The notes below the pieces were generated by a model. It did no database searches and was not told the DNA's origin. It saw only the letters and a program-made list of their open reading frames with translations. Shown here in pieces: positions 37,275 to 44,869 of a stretch of DNA of 64,000 nt (the first letter of the stretch is position 1; the number at the start of each line of letters is the position of its first letter). Position numbers and translations under genes: made by a program. Origin of the DNA: DASYCK01 sp036500205 (lineage in GTDB: Bacteria > Myxococcota_A > Polyangia > Fen-1088). The DNA lies in NCBI GenBank assembly GCA_036500205.1, contig DASYCK010000172.1, positions 1 through 64,000 on the forward strand, read 5' to 3'.

Positions 37275-38018
37275 ATGACGAACGTGCTCACGACTCTCGG
37301 CAACCAGCCCTGGCGCGCCGCCACCGGGCGCCCCACCTACGCGGCGTCGCTGCTGGGGCGGCGCGACGTGGCGGTGTTGTTCGATTTCAACGGCGTCTTG
37401 ATCGATGACGAGCCGATTCACTTCCAGGCCTTCCGCCGGGTGCTGGCCGCCGACGGTCACCTGCTGCGGCCCGAGGACTACCGCCGTTACCTCGGTCTGG
37501 ACGATCGCGGAACGTTCCTGACGTTGCTGACCGAGCAGGGCGCGGACATCGACGCGGAGCTGCTCGACGACTGGATCGCCACCAAGCAGCGGCTCTACGC
37601 CGAGCTCACGCAAGACGGGGTGCATCTGTTCCCGGGCGCCCGCGAGCTGATCGTCGCGCTCGATCGGGCCGGGGTGGCGCTGGCGATCGTCTCGGGGGCG
37701 CGCCGCGCCGAGATCGAGCGGGCGCTGGAGACCGCCGGCCTCGCCGCCTGTTTCTCGGTGGTGATCGCCGCCGACAGCGTCGCCCGCCCGAAGCCGGATC
37801 CCGAGGGATACCGCGCGGCGTTCGACCTGCTGGCGGCGCGGTTCCCCCGTGTCACCACGGGCGTCGCCATCGAGGACGCCCCCGCCGGCATCCACGCCGC
37901 GCGGGCCGCCGGGCTCGCCTGCATCGGCGTCACCACGAGCTGCACGCCCCACGAGCTGCGCGGGGCCGACCGGGTGGTCGACTCCCTGCGACAGCTCCGG
38001 CTGGTGGAGGCGACATGA
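37275..38018 (+). CDS. HAD-superfamily hydrolase, DxN variant
   Basis: 247 residues, ATG 37275. HAD subfamily IA with a beta-phosphoglucomutase-type helical cap (HFQAFRRVLAADGHL). Motif I reads FDFNGVLIDDEPIH: the nucleophile Asp-37 is present but the general acid/base Asp at +2 is Asn-39. Motif II is AIVSGARRAEI, motif III/IV RPKPDPEGYRAAFD and AIEDAPAGIHAARAAG. The substitution is incompatible with ordinary phosphatase chemistry but recalls phosphonatase (PhnX), where +2 is also not Asp. Its stop overlaps the start of a PhnW-like transaminase (ATGA), which makes a C-P substrate worth testing. Confidence 0.85.
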   Translation: MTNVLTTLGNQPWRAATGRPTYAASLLGRRDVAVLFDFNGVLIDDEPIHFQAFRRVLAADGHLLRPEDYRRYLGLDDRGTFLTLLTEQGADIDAELLDDWIATKQRLYAELTQDGVHLFPGARELIVALDRAGVALAIVSGARRAEIERALETAGLAACFSVVIAADSVARPKPDPEGYRAAFDLLAARFPRVTTGVAIEDAPAGIHAARAAGLACIGVTTSCTPHELRGADRVVDSLRQLRLVEAT

Positions 38019-39136
38019 CGGCCCCGCCACGTCTTCCGGTGCTGTTCACGCCGGGGCCCGTGCAAGTGCCCGCGGCCGTCCGGCGCGCCTTCGTCGAGCC
38101 GCCGTGCAACTACCATCGTCAGGGCGCCTTCGGCGAGCTGTTCGCGCGCAACGAGCGCGACGTGAAGGCGTTGCTGGGCATTCGCGCGCTCGACGCGTAC
38201 GCATCCGTGGTACTGGCCACCACCGGCACCGGCGCGAACGAGGCCTGTCTGCAGACCCTGGCGACGTTCGGCAAGGGGCTGATCCTGAACAACGGGTTCT
38301 TTGGCGCGCGCCTGTGCGAGCAGGCGCGCCGCACCGACCTCGCGCACGTCGTCTTCGACGGGCCGGCTGACCGCCCCCTCGACGTGGCCGATGTCGAGCG
38401 AACGCTGGCCCGTCACGCTGGCCTCGCCTGGCTCTATTTCGTCGCGCACGAGACCCGGGCCGGCCTGGCGAATCCCGTCGAGGCGCTGGGCCGGCTGGGG
38501 CGACGGCACGCGCTGGTCGTCGCGGCCGACGTGGTTTCGAACGCCCACGCCTATCCGCTCGACGTCGAGCGGGCCGGGCTCGACTTCGCCGTCCTGTCGT
38601 CGGCCAAGGGGCTGATGAGCGTGCCGGGCCTCGGCATCGTGCTGGCGCGAAACCAGACCATCGCGCGCGCCGCCGCCCGCCCTCGGCGCGCCTTCTATCT
38701 CGATCTCCCCGACGAGTGGGCGAAGCAGCGCGACACCCGGCAACCCCGCTTCGCCCAGCCGGTGGCGCTGCACGCGGCGCTGGGCGCCGCCTGCCAGCAT
38801 CTGACCACGCTCGGTCTCGAGGCGCACATGGGGCGCATCCGCCGGCAGCTGCGCGAGCTGGAGATGCACCTGCTGAGCCTGGGGGTGTCGGCGTTGCTCA
38901 CCCCCGCGCATCGCTCGAACGTGGCGGTGAATTTTCGATTGCCGCCCCGCCTGGACTACGCGACCTTCGCGCGCCGCCTGGAACAGCAGGGGTACTACGT
39001 TCTCTACGGAATCCCCGGCGATGCCTCGATGTTTCAGCTCAGCACGATGGGCGACCTCACCGACGCGCACGTCTCCGGCCTGAAGGTGGCCCTCGACCGC
39101 GTGCTCGGTGACGACCTGACGAAGGAGGCCTCGTGA
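38015..39136 (+). CDS. class V aminotransferase of the PhnW (2-aminoethylphosphonate:pyruvate) family
   Basis: 373 residues, ATG 38015 overlapping the HAD stop. PLP fold type I. It matches PhnW block by block: VLFTPGPVQVPAAVRRAF, ASVVLATTGTGANEACLQTL, LILNNGFFGARLCEQA, HETRAGLANPVEALG, ADVVSNAHAYPLDVE and VLSSAKGLMSVPGLGIVLAR, with Lys-198 as the PLP lysine (one residue earlier than SSANK in PhnW). The C-terminus ends FQLSTMGDLTDAHV, corresponding to the FRIGNIGE phosphonate-site region. A relative of serine-glyoxylate transaminase is the alternative. Its stop overlaps the GTG of the next gene. Confidence 0.85.
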   Translation: MTAPPRLPVLFTPGPVQVPAAVRRAFVEPPCNYHRQGAFGELFARNERDVKALLGIRALDAYASVVLATTGTGANEACLQTLATFGKGLILNNGFFGARLCEQARRTDLAHVVFDGPADRPLDVADVERTLARHAGLAWLYFVAHETRAGLANPVEALGRLGRRHALVVAADVVSNAHAYPLDVERAGLDFAVLSSAKGLMSVPGLGIVLARNQTIARAAARPRRAFYLDLPDEWAKQRDTRQPRFAQPVALHAALGAACQHLTTLGLEAHMGRIRRQLRELEMHLLSLGVSALLTPAHRSNVAVNFRLPPRLDYATFARRLEQQGYYVLYGIPGDASMFQLSTMGDLTDAHVSGLKVALDRVLGDDLTKEAS

Positions 39137-39621
39137 TCGAGGATCTCGGCAGCCATCAGGGGAAAGCGATCGCCTTCGGCTACGACCGGCACGCCCTGCC
39201 CGAGCTGGAGGCGTACGCGCGGATGCTGGCGGAGGCCGGACCGGTGGAGAGCGCCGTCGATCGCGGGCGGCTGCACTACCTGACCTCGGCGGAGCGGGTC
39301 TGCGCGCGTCTGGGGCGGTCGCCCGCGGCGGTCGGTGTGCTGCTGTGCGCGACCGGCCTCGGCGTGTGCATCGCCGCCAACAAGTTCAGGGGCGTCTACG
39401 CGGCCCGCTGTCTCAGCGTCGCCGACGCGCGCGCCGCCCGCGCCATCAACAACGCCAACGTCGTCTGCCTGGCGCTGACGTCATCGGTGGCCCTCAACCG
39501 CGCCATCGTCGAGGCATTCCTGGCCACGCCCTATGACGGGCGGAAGCTGGACGAGCTCGTCTATCTGCGCCACCTCGAAGGCGACGACGACACGCCCGGC
39601 CGCCTCACCTCTTCCGGCTGA
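39133..39621 (+). CDS. RpiB/LacAB-family sugar-phosphate isomerase, divergent
   Basis: 162 residues, GTG 39133 overlapping the transaminase stop. RpiB core: KAIAFGYDRHALPELEAY at the N-terminus, LLCATGLGVCIAANKFRGVY and NNANVVCLALTSSVALNRAI. Asp-18 and the catalytic Cys-72 are kept. The His after the Asp is Arg, CGTG reads CATG, and the His of HNDTNV is replaced (INNANV). An ordinary ribose-5-P isomerase is therefore unlikely, and a different phosphorylated or phosphonylated substrate is plausible. Its last 17 bp overlap the convergent YqeG-like gene. Confidence 0.8.
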   Translation: MIEDLGSHQGKAIAFGYDRHALPELEAYARMLAEAGPVESAVDRGRLHYLTSAERVCARLGRSPAAVGVLLCATGLGVCIAANKFRGVYAARCLSVADARAARAINNANVVCLALTSSVALNRAIVEAFLATPYDGRKLDELVYLRHLEGDDDTPGRLTSSG

Positions 39622-40138
39622 GCGCTTCGCCGAGCACGAGCCGTTCGAACGGCCGCTTGAGCCGGGTCAGCCACCCTTCACCACCCCGCTCCCGCGCCGT
39701 GGAGCGAACGAGGATCGTCCTCACCCCGACCCGGCGGCCACCCAGCACATCCGTGAACAGCTGATCGCCGACCAGCGCGACGTTCGCATCCGGAAGAGCC
39801 AGCACGCGTAGCGCCGCGCGCAACCCGCCGGTCATCGGCTTTCGCGCGCGGCACACGAATGGCAGCGGCGGCTCGAACGTCCCCGTCACGCTGACGACGC
39901 GCCGCCGCCCGCTGTTCGACACGACACAAACGCCGATGCCGGCAGCGCGCAGCGTGCCGAGCCAGGCCCGAATGTCCGGCGCGCAAACGCGCGCGCGATC
40001 GTCGACCAGCGTGTCGTCGAGATCCACCAGCAGCCCCCGCACGCCTTCCCTCGCCAGCCAGTCCAGGGAGAGCTCACATACCGATTCAATCCGGTGAACG
40101 GGCCTCAGGCATTCGAGCATGCCGTCAATCGTCTGCAA
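39605..40138 (-). CDS. YqeG/Gep4-type HAD phosphatase (phosphatidylglycerophosphatase-like)
   Basis: 177 residues from ATG 40138, or ATG 40120 (MLECLRPVHR). The first start lies inside a tandem repeat, so the second is likely. HAD IIIA: motif I GLLVDLDDTLVDD (Asp-39, Asp-41), motif II CVVSNSG, motif III RARKPMTGGLRAAL, motif IV VGDQLFTDVLGGRRVG. The last is the hallmark of YqeG and mitochondrial Gep4, which dephosphorylate phosphatidylglycerophosphate. A lipid phosphatase next to a CDP-alcohol transferase module is suggestive of shared membrane-lipid work. Confidence 0.88.
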   Translation of the reverse strand: MQTIDGMLECLRPVHRIESVCELSLDWLAREGVRGLLVDLDDTLVDDRARVCAPDIRAWLGTLRAAGIGVCVVSNSGRRRVVSVTGTFEPPLPFVCRARKPMTGGLRAALRVLALPDANVALVGDQLFTDVLGGRRVGVRTILVRSTARERGGEGWLTRLKRPFERLVLGEALSRKR

Positions 40139-40214
40139 TCCGCCTGCCCGGTCAGCAATCCGCCTGCCCGGTCAGCAATCCGCCTGCCCGCGTGCAGTCC
40201 GCCTGCCCGCTCGG
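40135..40214. repeat. four-copy 20-bp tandem repeat
   Basis: Units of GCAATCCGCCTGCCCGGTCA start at 40135, 40155, 40175 and 40195. The first two are identical and the last two diverge at the end (GCGT) or at one inner base. They fill the whole gap between the TPR gene stop (40216) and the YqeG-like start, on its 5' side. Confidence 0.9.
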
Positions 40215-40215
40215 A

Positions 40216-41274
40216 TCACTTCCCCTTCACGCAGGACTTGGCAATCGCGACGGCTTGGGCCTTGGCCTCCGGCTTCACGCCGGCCAGGGCCGCAAACCGG
40301 TCCAGCTCCTTGCGGGCGGCCGGGCAGTCGCCCTTGGCGACCAGGACCTTGCCCAGCTCGTACGACGCCAGCGCGTTCTTCGCGTCGAGCGCCACGGCCG
40401 CCCGACACTCCGTGACGGCGTGCGCGGTGTCCCGCTTCTCGACCAGGGCGTGACACAGATCGGCCGCGTAGGCGGCGTTCTTCGGCTCCAGCTTGCGCGC
40501 GTGCTCGGAGGCCTCGACCGCGCGCTCCACCTGCTTGCGCCGCAGCGCCACCCGCCCCAGGCGGTTCCAGGCCAGCGCCGAGTCGTCCTTCAGCTTGACC
40601 GCCTTCTCGAGCGCGTCGGCCGCAGCGTCGTACGCCTTCGCGTCCGACTGGAGCATGCCGAGGTTGGTCCACATCATCGCGTCCTTCGGCGCCAGCCGGG
40701 TCGCCTCCTTCAGCGACGCCAGCGCCCCCTCGACGTCTCCCTGCTTGCGCAGCGCCACGCCCAGGTTCAGACGGTACGCGGCGTCGGCCGGCTTCTGCCG
40801 CACGGCCTCGCGATAGGCGGCGACCGCTTGCGGCCCCTTGCCCTCCGCGTCGCGCGCCACGCCGAGGTTGAACTCGGCCTCGGGGTACGCGGGCTTCGCA
40901 TGAACCGCCGCCTCGAACTCCCGCGCCGCCTCGGAGGCGCTGGCGCTCCCCTTGGCCAGCAGCAACGCCCCCAGGTTGTTGTGCGCCTCGGCGAAGTCAC
41001 CCTTCAGCCCCAGCGCCTTGCGATAGGCCGCCTCGGCCCCCGCCGCATCGCCCTTCTTTTCCAGGGCCACGCCACGCAGGTAGGGCGGGCGCGGGTCGGC
41101 GGGATCCGCCTTCGCCGCCCCCTCGAACGCCTTGAGCGCGCCCGGGGTGTCCCCCTCCTTGAACAGCTCGGTCCCTTTTTCCAGCAGTGGCGTCGCCGGA
41201 CTGGGTTTGCCACCGCCGCCGCCGAGCGGCTCGGGGGGGGAAAGCAGCATCAGGAACAGCGTCAGCGTTCGCAT
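40216..41274 (-). CDS. exported TPR-repeat protein
   Basis: 352 residues, ATG 41274. A short hydrophobic leader (MRTLTLFLMLLSPPE) is followed by a Gly patch. About nine tandem TPR units then cover the whole chain, for example FKEGDTPGALKAFEGAAKAD, AHNNLGALLLAKGSA, EFNLGVARDAEGKGPQAVAA, LGRVALRRKQVERAVEASEH and ASYELGKVLVAKGDCPAARK. Protein-interaction scaffold. The partner is unknown. It starts 13 bp after the glnD stop on the same strand, so it is likely co-transcribed with glnD. Confidence 0.85.
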   Translation of the reverse strand: MRTLTLFLMLLSPPEPLGGGGGKPSPATPLLEKGTELFKEGDTPGALKAFEGAAKADPADPRPPYLRGVALEKKGDAAGAEAAYRKALGLKGDFAEAHNNLGALLLAKGSASASEAAREFEAAVHAKPAYPEAEFNLGVARDAEGKGPQAVAAYREAVRQKPADAAYRLNLGVALRKQGDVEGALASLKEATRLAPKDAMMWTNLGMLQSDAKAYDAAADALEKAVKLKDDSALAWNRLGRVALRRKQVERAVEASEHARKLEPKNAAYAADLCHALVEKRDTAHAVTECRAAVALDAKNALASYELGKVLVAKGDCPAARKELDRFAALAGVKPEAKAQAVAIAKSCVKGK

Positions 41275-41287
41275 GCGCGGGAGTGTC

Positions 41288-43966
41288 TCACATCTGCGGC
41301 AGCGACGCGCGCAGCGCCTCGTGCAGCCGGGTCATCCGCTCGCCGTCGGTGACCTTGGCCCCCGACGCCTTGTCGCGGACGTAAAACGTGTCGACGACCC
41401 GGTTCGCCTCGGTGGCGATCTTCGAGCGATGAATGTCCAGCCCCTCGGCGAACAACGTCACCGCGATCGTGTACAGGACGCCCGGGCGATCGCCCGTGAT
41501 GACCTCGACGACCGTGAAGTCGCGGCTCCCCTGGTTGTCGATCTTGATCTCGGTCGGCACCATGGGGACCTTCCAGGCCGCCAGCGAGTCGCTGCTCTTG
41601 GAGCGCGCCGCCTTCAGCATCGCCTCGACCTTCACCGTGCCGGAGATGACCGACTCCAGGTCTTCGCGGATCTTCTTCCAGCGCAGGTCGTCGACCACCG
41701 GGCGGCCGTAGGCGTCGCGCACCAGGAAGATGTCCAACGCCTCGGCGGGAGCGTCGCCCTCGGCGTCGCGCGAGTAGATGGCCGCGTCGAGCACGTCGAT
41801 GCGATGCGCGTGCAGCACGCCCGCCACCTCGGCCAGCAGGCCGGGGACGTCGACGGCGGCCAGCACCACCTCGGTGGCGTCGACCCGCTTCTGCTGCCCC
41901 ACCTTGATGATCGACGCCGCCCCCGCCTCCCGGCGCGCCCACATCAACTTGACGTGCGAGGCGATGCGCCCCGCCTCGTTCTCGGCGAAGTAGCGATCGG
42001 GCAGGCCCCGAAACAGGGCGTCGGGGATGGGGACCTCGGGGTTCTCCTCGAACAGCAGCCGCTCGGCGCGACGCTGGCGGCGCTTGACGGTCTCCTTGCG
42101 CTGGTCGCCCAGCAGATCACCGCCGCGCCGCAGGCTGGTGCGCGCCCGCTGATACAGCTCGCGGAGCAGCGTCTCCTTCCAGCTGGTCAGATTGTCGGGG
42201 TTCACCGAGCTGAGATCGCAGAACGTCAGCAGGAACAGCTCGCGCAGGTTCTCTTCGTCCTCGCACAGGCGCCCGAAGTCCGCGATCATCTCCAGGTCCT
42301 CGAGATCGCGCCGCTGCGACATCTGCCCCATCACCAGGTGCTGCCGCACCAGGAACTCGGCGCGGTGCAGATCCTCGTCGTCCATGCCCAGCCGCCGCCC
42401 GATGGTCACCGTCAGATCGGCCCCGATGTCGCTGTGGGGCTTCCCCCAGGGCTTGCCCACGTCGTGTAGCAAGGTCCCCATGAACAGCGCCACCGGATGC
42501 TCCACCGCGCGGATCGTCTCGGTCAGCACGGGGAACTCGTCGGCCAGATCGCCGCGCGCCAGCGCGTGCATGCGCGCCATGGCGTACAGGGCGTGCTGGT
42601 CGACGGTGTACACGTGATAGATGTCGTGCTGCACGCGCCCGGTCGATGGCTCCCACTCGGGCATCAGCGCCGACAGCAGCCCCAGATCGTGCATCTCCTC
42701 GAGCCGCGAGGGTGTGGTGCGATCGCTGATGTCGGTGACGACGTCGATGAACTGCCGCCCCGAATCCGGATCGTCACGCAAAAGATTCCCGTGCGCCGCG
42801 CAGAGCTCCGAGATGAGCTCGCTGGTGCGCAGCGACAGCCCCACGTCCAGCTCGATGGCCGCCGAGAAGATGCGGATCATCTCCGACGGCTTGGTGAAGA
42901 AGACGCCGTCGTCCTTGGCCTCGAGCGCGCCATCGCGCAGCACGAGGCTGGGATCGTCGCTGGTGGCGCCACGCAGCCGCACCGGCTCGGTGACGCGCTG
43001 GTAGTCGTCCTTCATGGCCGCCCGCTGCAACAGCCGCTCGGTCTCGCGCCGGATCAGCTTCGCGTGGGCATGCAACTGGTGCATCAGCGCCTCGACCGCG
43101 GGATGGACGGCGGGGCGAATGTCGCCCTGCGCGACCTTGACGTTCGGGCACAGCACCGGCGCGATCGCCTCCTGCAGGGGAAAGCGCAGCTGATCCTGGC
43201 GGCGCCCCGCCGTCGCGTGCATGGCCACCCGCAACCGCAACAGCCACTCGCGCGCCGCCTCGAACGCCCCCGCCAGCCGCTCGGTCATCACGCCCAGATC
43301 GACCAGGCGACGTGGCTCGGAGGTGCCGAAGCGAGCCACCGCCGCCCAGCGTCCCATGCACAGGTCACGCATGCCGCCCGGTCCGTTCTTCAGATCGGGT
43401 TCGAGCAAGAAGATCGTGTCGCCGAACCGGCTGTGCCGTGACTTCTGCTCCGCGCGCAGGCGGGCCACGAAGTCCTCGGCGGCGGTGGCGGCCACGCGGG
43501 CCCGGAAGTCGGCCAGGAAGCTGGCCGCCATCTCGGCGTCACCCAGCAGGACACGCGCGTCGAGCAGCGCCGTGGCCGCCGCGAGATCGCTGGCGGGCAG
43601 CGTCAGCGCCTGCTCGTAGGAACGAACGGCGTGCCCGGCGTCGACCTTGGCGTCCCACAGCGGATGCAGGATCGCCTCCGCCAAGGTGCGCATCTCGCCG
43701 CCCGGCGTCCCCCGGCACAGCACCAGCAGGTCGAGGTCCGAATACGGCGCCAGTTCGCGCCGGCCAAAACCCCCCGTGGCAAAGATGGCGACGGGCACGG
43801 GGCACTTGGCCAGCAGCGGACCCGCCAGGCGGATGACGATCTCGTCGACGGCGTCCGACAGCCGCTTGGCGATGGTGACCCCGTCCAGGCCTTCCTTTAT
43901 CTCCTGCCCGGCGCGATGGCGGGCGGCGGCGAATTGTTTGGCGATGTCGGTCAGAGGCTGGGCCAC
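41288..43966 (-). CDS. glnD: PII uridylyltransferase/uridylyl-removing enzyme
   Basis: 892 residues from GTG 43966. A longer frame to 44086 would cover the divergent promoter. Bifunctional nitrogen sensor that uridylylates PII. Nucleotidyltransferase motif GGFGRRELAPYSDLDLLVL starts at residue 65. The central GlnD helical domain follows (RFGDTIFLLEPDLKNGPGGM). The HD hydrolase has HDVGKPWGKPHSD at about 503. Two C-terminal ACT domains (VVLAAVDVPGLLAEVAGVLH and VVEVITGDRPGVLYTIAVTL) bind glutamine. All four parts are present. A TATACT box lies six bases upstream of the start, hinting at a very short or absent leader. Confidence 0.95.
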   Translation of the reverse strand: MAQPLTDIAKQFAAARHRAGQEIKEGLDGVTIAKRLSDAVDEIVIRLAGPLLAKCPVPVAIFATGGFGRRELAPYSDLDLLVLCRGTPGGEMRTLAEAILHPLWDAKVDAGHAVRSYEQALTLPASDLAAATALLDARVLLGDAEMAASFLADFRARVAATAAEDFVARLRAEQKSRHSRFGDTIFLLEPDLKNGPGGMRDLCMGRWAAVARFGTSEPRRLVDLGVMTERLAGAFEAAREWLLRLRVAMHATAGRRQDQLRFPLQEAIAPVLCPNVKVAQGDIRPAVHPAVEALMHQLHAHAKLIRRETERLLQRAAMKDDYQRVTEPVRLRGATSDDPSLVLRDGALEAKDDGVFFTKPSEMIRIFSAAIELDVGLSLRTSELISELCAAHGNLLRDDPDSGRQFIDVVTDISDRTTPSRLEEMHDLGLLSALMPEWEPSTGRVQHDIYHVYTVDQHALYAMARMHALARGDLADEFPVLTETIRAVEHPVALFMGTLLHDVGKPWGKPHSDIGADLTVTIGRRLGMDDEDLHRAEFLVRQHLVMGQMSQRRDLEDLEMIADFGRLCEDEENLRELFLLTFCDLSSVNPDNLTSWKETLLRELYQRARTSLRRGGDLLGDQRKETVKRRQRRAERLLFEENPEVPIPDALFRGLPDRYFAENEAGRIASHVKLMWARREAGAASIIKVGQQKRVDATEVVLAAVDVPGLLAEVAGVLHAHRIDVLDAAIYSRDAEGDAPAEALDIFLVRDAYGRPVVDDLRWKKIREDLESVISGTVKVEAMLKAARSKSSDSLAAWKVPMVPTEIKIDNQGSRDFTVVEVITGDRPGVLYTIAVTLFAEGLDIHRSKIATEANRVVDTFYVRDKASGAKVTDGERMTRLHEALRASLPQM

Positions 43967-43972
43967 GCGGCG

Positions 43973-43978
43973 AGTATA
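43973..43978 (-). promoter_or_regulatory. candidate -10 box for glnD
   Basis: On the minus strand CTATACTCGCCGCG precedes the GTG. The TATACT hexamer would place the transcript start at or next to the start codon. The same CTATACTCG word precedes the gshB-like gene. No convincing -35 box. Confidence 0.3.
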
Positions 43979-44064
43979 GGCAGGTTTGCGTTCCCCCGCC
44001 GATCGGGAAGCGACATTTACGACGACCGTTGACGTCCGCCAATCAGTCGGGCACCGTATCGAAC

Positions 44065-44547
44065 ATGGCTGAGATTGAGCTGGCACCCCTTTCCCACCGC
44101 CTCGACGACGACGAGGTGAAATTGCTCGCCAAGCGCTTGAAGGATCTTGGCGTCGCGGAGTTCGATCGGGGCGAGGACCATTCGAATCACACGATCGCCG
44201 CCCGCCTCTCGGAAGAGGCGTTGACGGAGTTCCTAGACCGCCTCGACGCCCATGATCTGGGGGCCGACATTTATCTGCCCGTCGAGTTCGACGGGCGCGT
44301 CACGGTCGGTGAGTTCCGGGTCGCCTCGACCCACGCCCTGCAGGACATCCTCGAAGAGATGAAGGAAGAGCTGGGCGTCACCGAGGACGAAGAGTACGAG
44401 GACGACGAGGAGGAAGAAGAGGACGAAGACGAGGAAGAGGACGAGGGCACCGTCATCGAGGCGCAGCTTCGCCATATCTGGCAGCTGGTCTCCGACGGAG
44501 CCGCCGAGTCGGTCGACAAAGGGATGCCGCTGCACCTTCAGATCTAG
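44065..44547 (+). CDS. hypothetical protein with Asp/Glu-rich segment
   Basis: 160 residues from ATG 44065 (MAEIELAPLSHRLDDDEVKL). The N-terminal 110 residues look like an alpha/beta domain (LLAKRLKDLGVAEFDRGEDH, FLDRLDAHDLGADIYLPVEF). It is followed by about 30 almost purely acidic residues (EDDEEEEEDEDEEEDEG). A short helical end comes last (EAQLRHIWQLVSDGA). The family is not recognised. It is divergent from glnD across 98 bp, so a shared control is possible. Confidence 0.75.
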   Translation: MAEIELAPLSHRLDDDEVKLLAKRLKDLGVAEFDRGEDHSNHTIAARLSEEALTEFLDRLDAHDLGADIYLPVEFDGRVTVGEFRVASTHALQDILEEMKEELGVTEDEEYEDDEEEEEDEDEEEDEGTVIEAQLRHIWQLVSDGAAESVDKGMPLHLQI

Positions 44548-44549
44548 GG

Positions 44550-44568
44550 GTCGGGCCGGCTACCCGAC
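44550..44568 (+). terminator. hairpin after the acidic-protein gene
   Basis: GTCGGG at 44550-44555 pairs with CCCGAC at 44563-44568 three bases after the stop codon. Loop CCGGCTA. No T-run. Confidence 0.45.
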
Positions 44569-44579
44569 GGTTGGAAGCC

Positions 44580-44695
44580 GGGCGACGATCCGGGGCGCTG
44601 GCGAAGCCGGGCCTGCGCTTCCGGTCCTCATTTACGACCAGTAAACTCCGGTCCGGTTCTCGGCCCGGCTTCGCCATCACCCCGGCTTGTCGCCC
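44580..44695. repeat. 116-nt imperfect inverted repeat
   Basis: Arms GGGCGAC...CCGGGG...TGGCGAAGCCGGGCC (44580-44613) and GGCCCGGCTTCGCCA...CCCCGG...GTCGCCC (44662-44695) are reverse complements, including a perfect 15-bp block (44599-44613 with 44662-44676). The centre holds a smaller TTTAC-GACCA-GTAAA hairpin at about 44630-44645. No coding potential. It occupies much of the 322-bp gap between the acidic-protein and gshB-like genes. The remaining 44696-44750 shows nothing recognisable. Confidence 0.8.
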
Positions 44696-44750
44696 GATGT
44701 TCGCTTGGACTCTGTCTCTTGCCCAGTCCGGAATCCTCCGGCGATCGCGA

Positions 44751-44808
44751 CATCAGAGCGCGCAACGCGCGCGTGTCCAAGTAACGGGAGGCGCAGCTTC
44801 GCTGTGCC
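44751..44808 (-). repeat. dispersed 3'-UTR repeat, copy B (after gshB-like gene)
   Basis: Read on the minus strand: GGCACAGC-GAA-GCTGCGCC hairpin, then TCCCG, CTTGGACACG, then GCGCGC-GTT-GCGCGC hairpin and TCTGATG. It lies 61 nt after the gshB-like stop. Same layout as 8401-8455 and 54294-54351. Confidence 0.75.
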
Positions 44809-44841
44809 GGCCTCGACGTCGAGATCCCAGGGGGGCTACGT

Positions 44842-44862
44842 GGGGGGATGCTGCATCCCCCC
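44842..44862 (-). terminator. hairpin after the gshB-like gene
   Basis: GGGGGGATGC and GCATCCCCCC form a 10-bp stem on a single-base loop, seven bases after the stop. The gene's strand then continues with CACGTAGCCCCCC and into the repeat core. Confidence 0.55.
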
Positions 44863-44869
44863 GCGGGTT

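Noticed and set aside
36191..37336. N-terminal extension of the CDP-alcohol transferase frame
   Set aside because: It overlaps the kinase gene in another frame and has no similarity. The ATG at 36190 has a good ribosome site and starts the real family sequence.
40135..40214. Possible CRISPR array
   Set aside because: The 20-bp units are directly adjacent without spacers and no cas gene is present.
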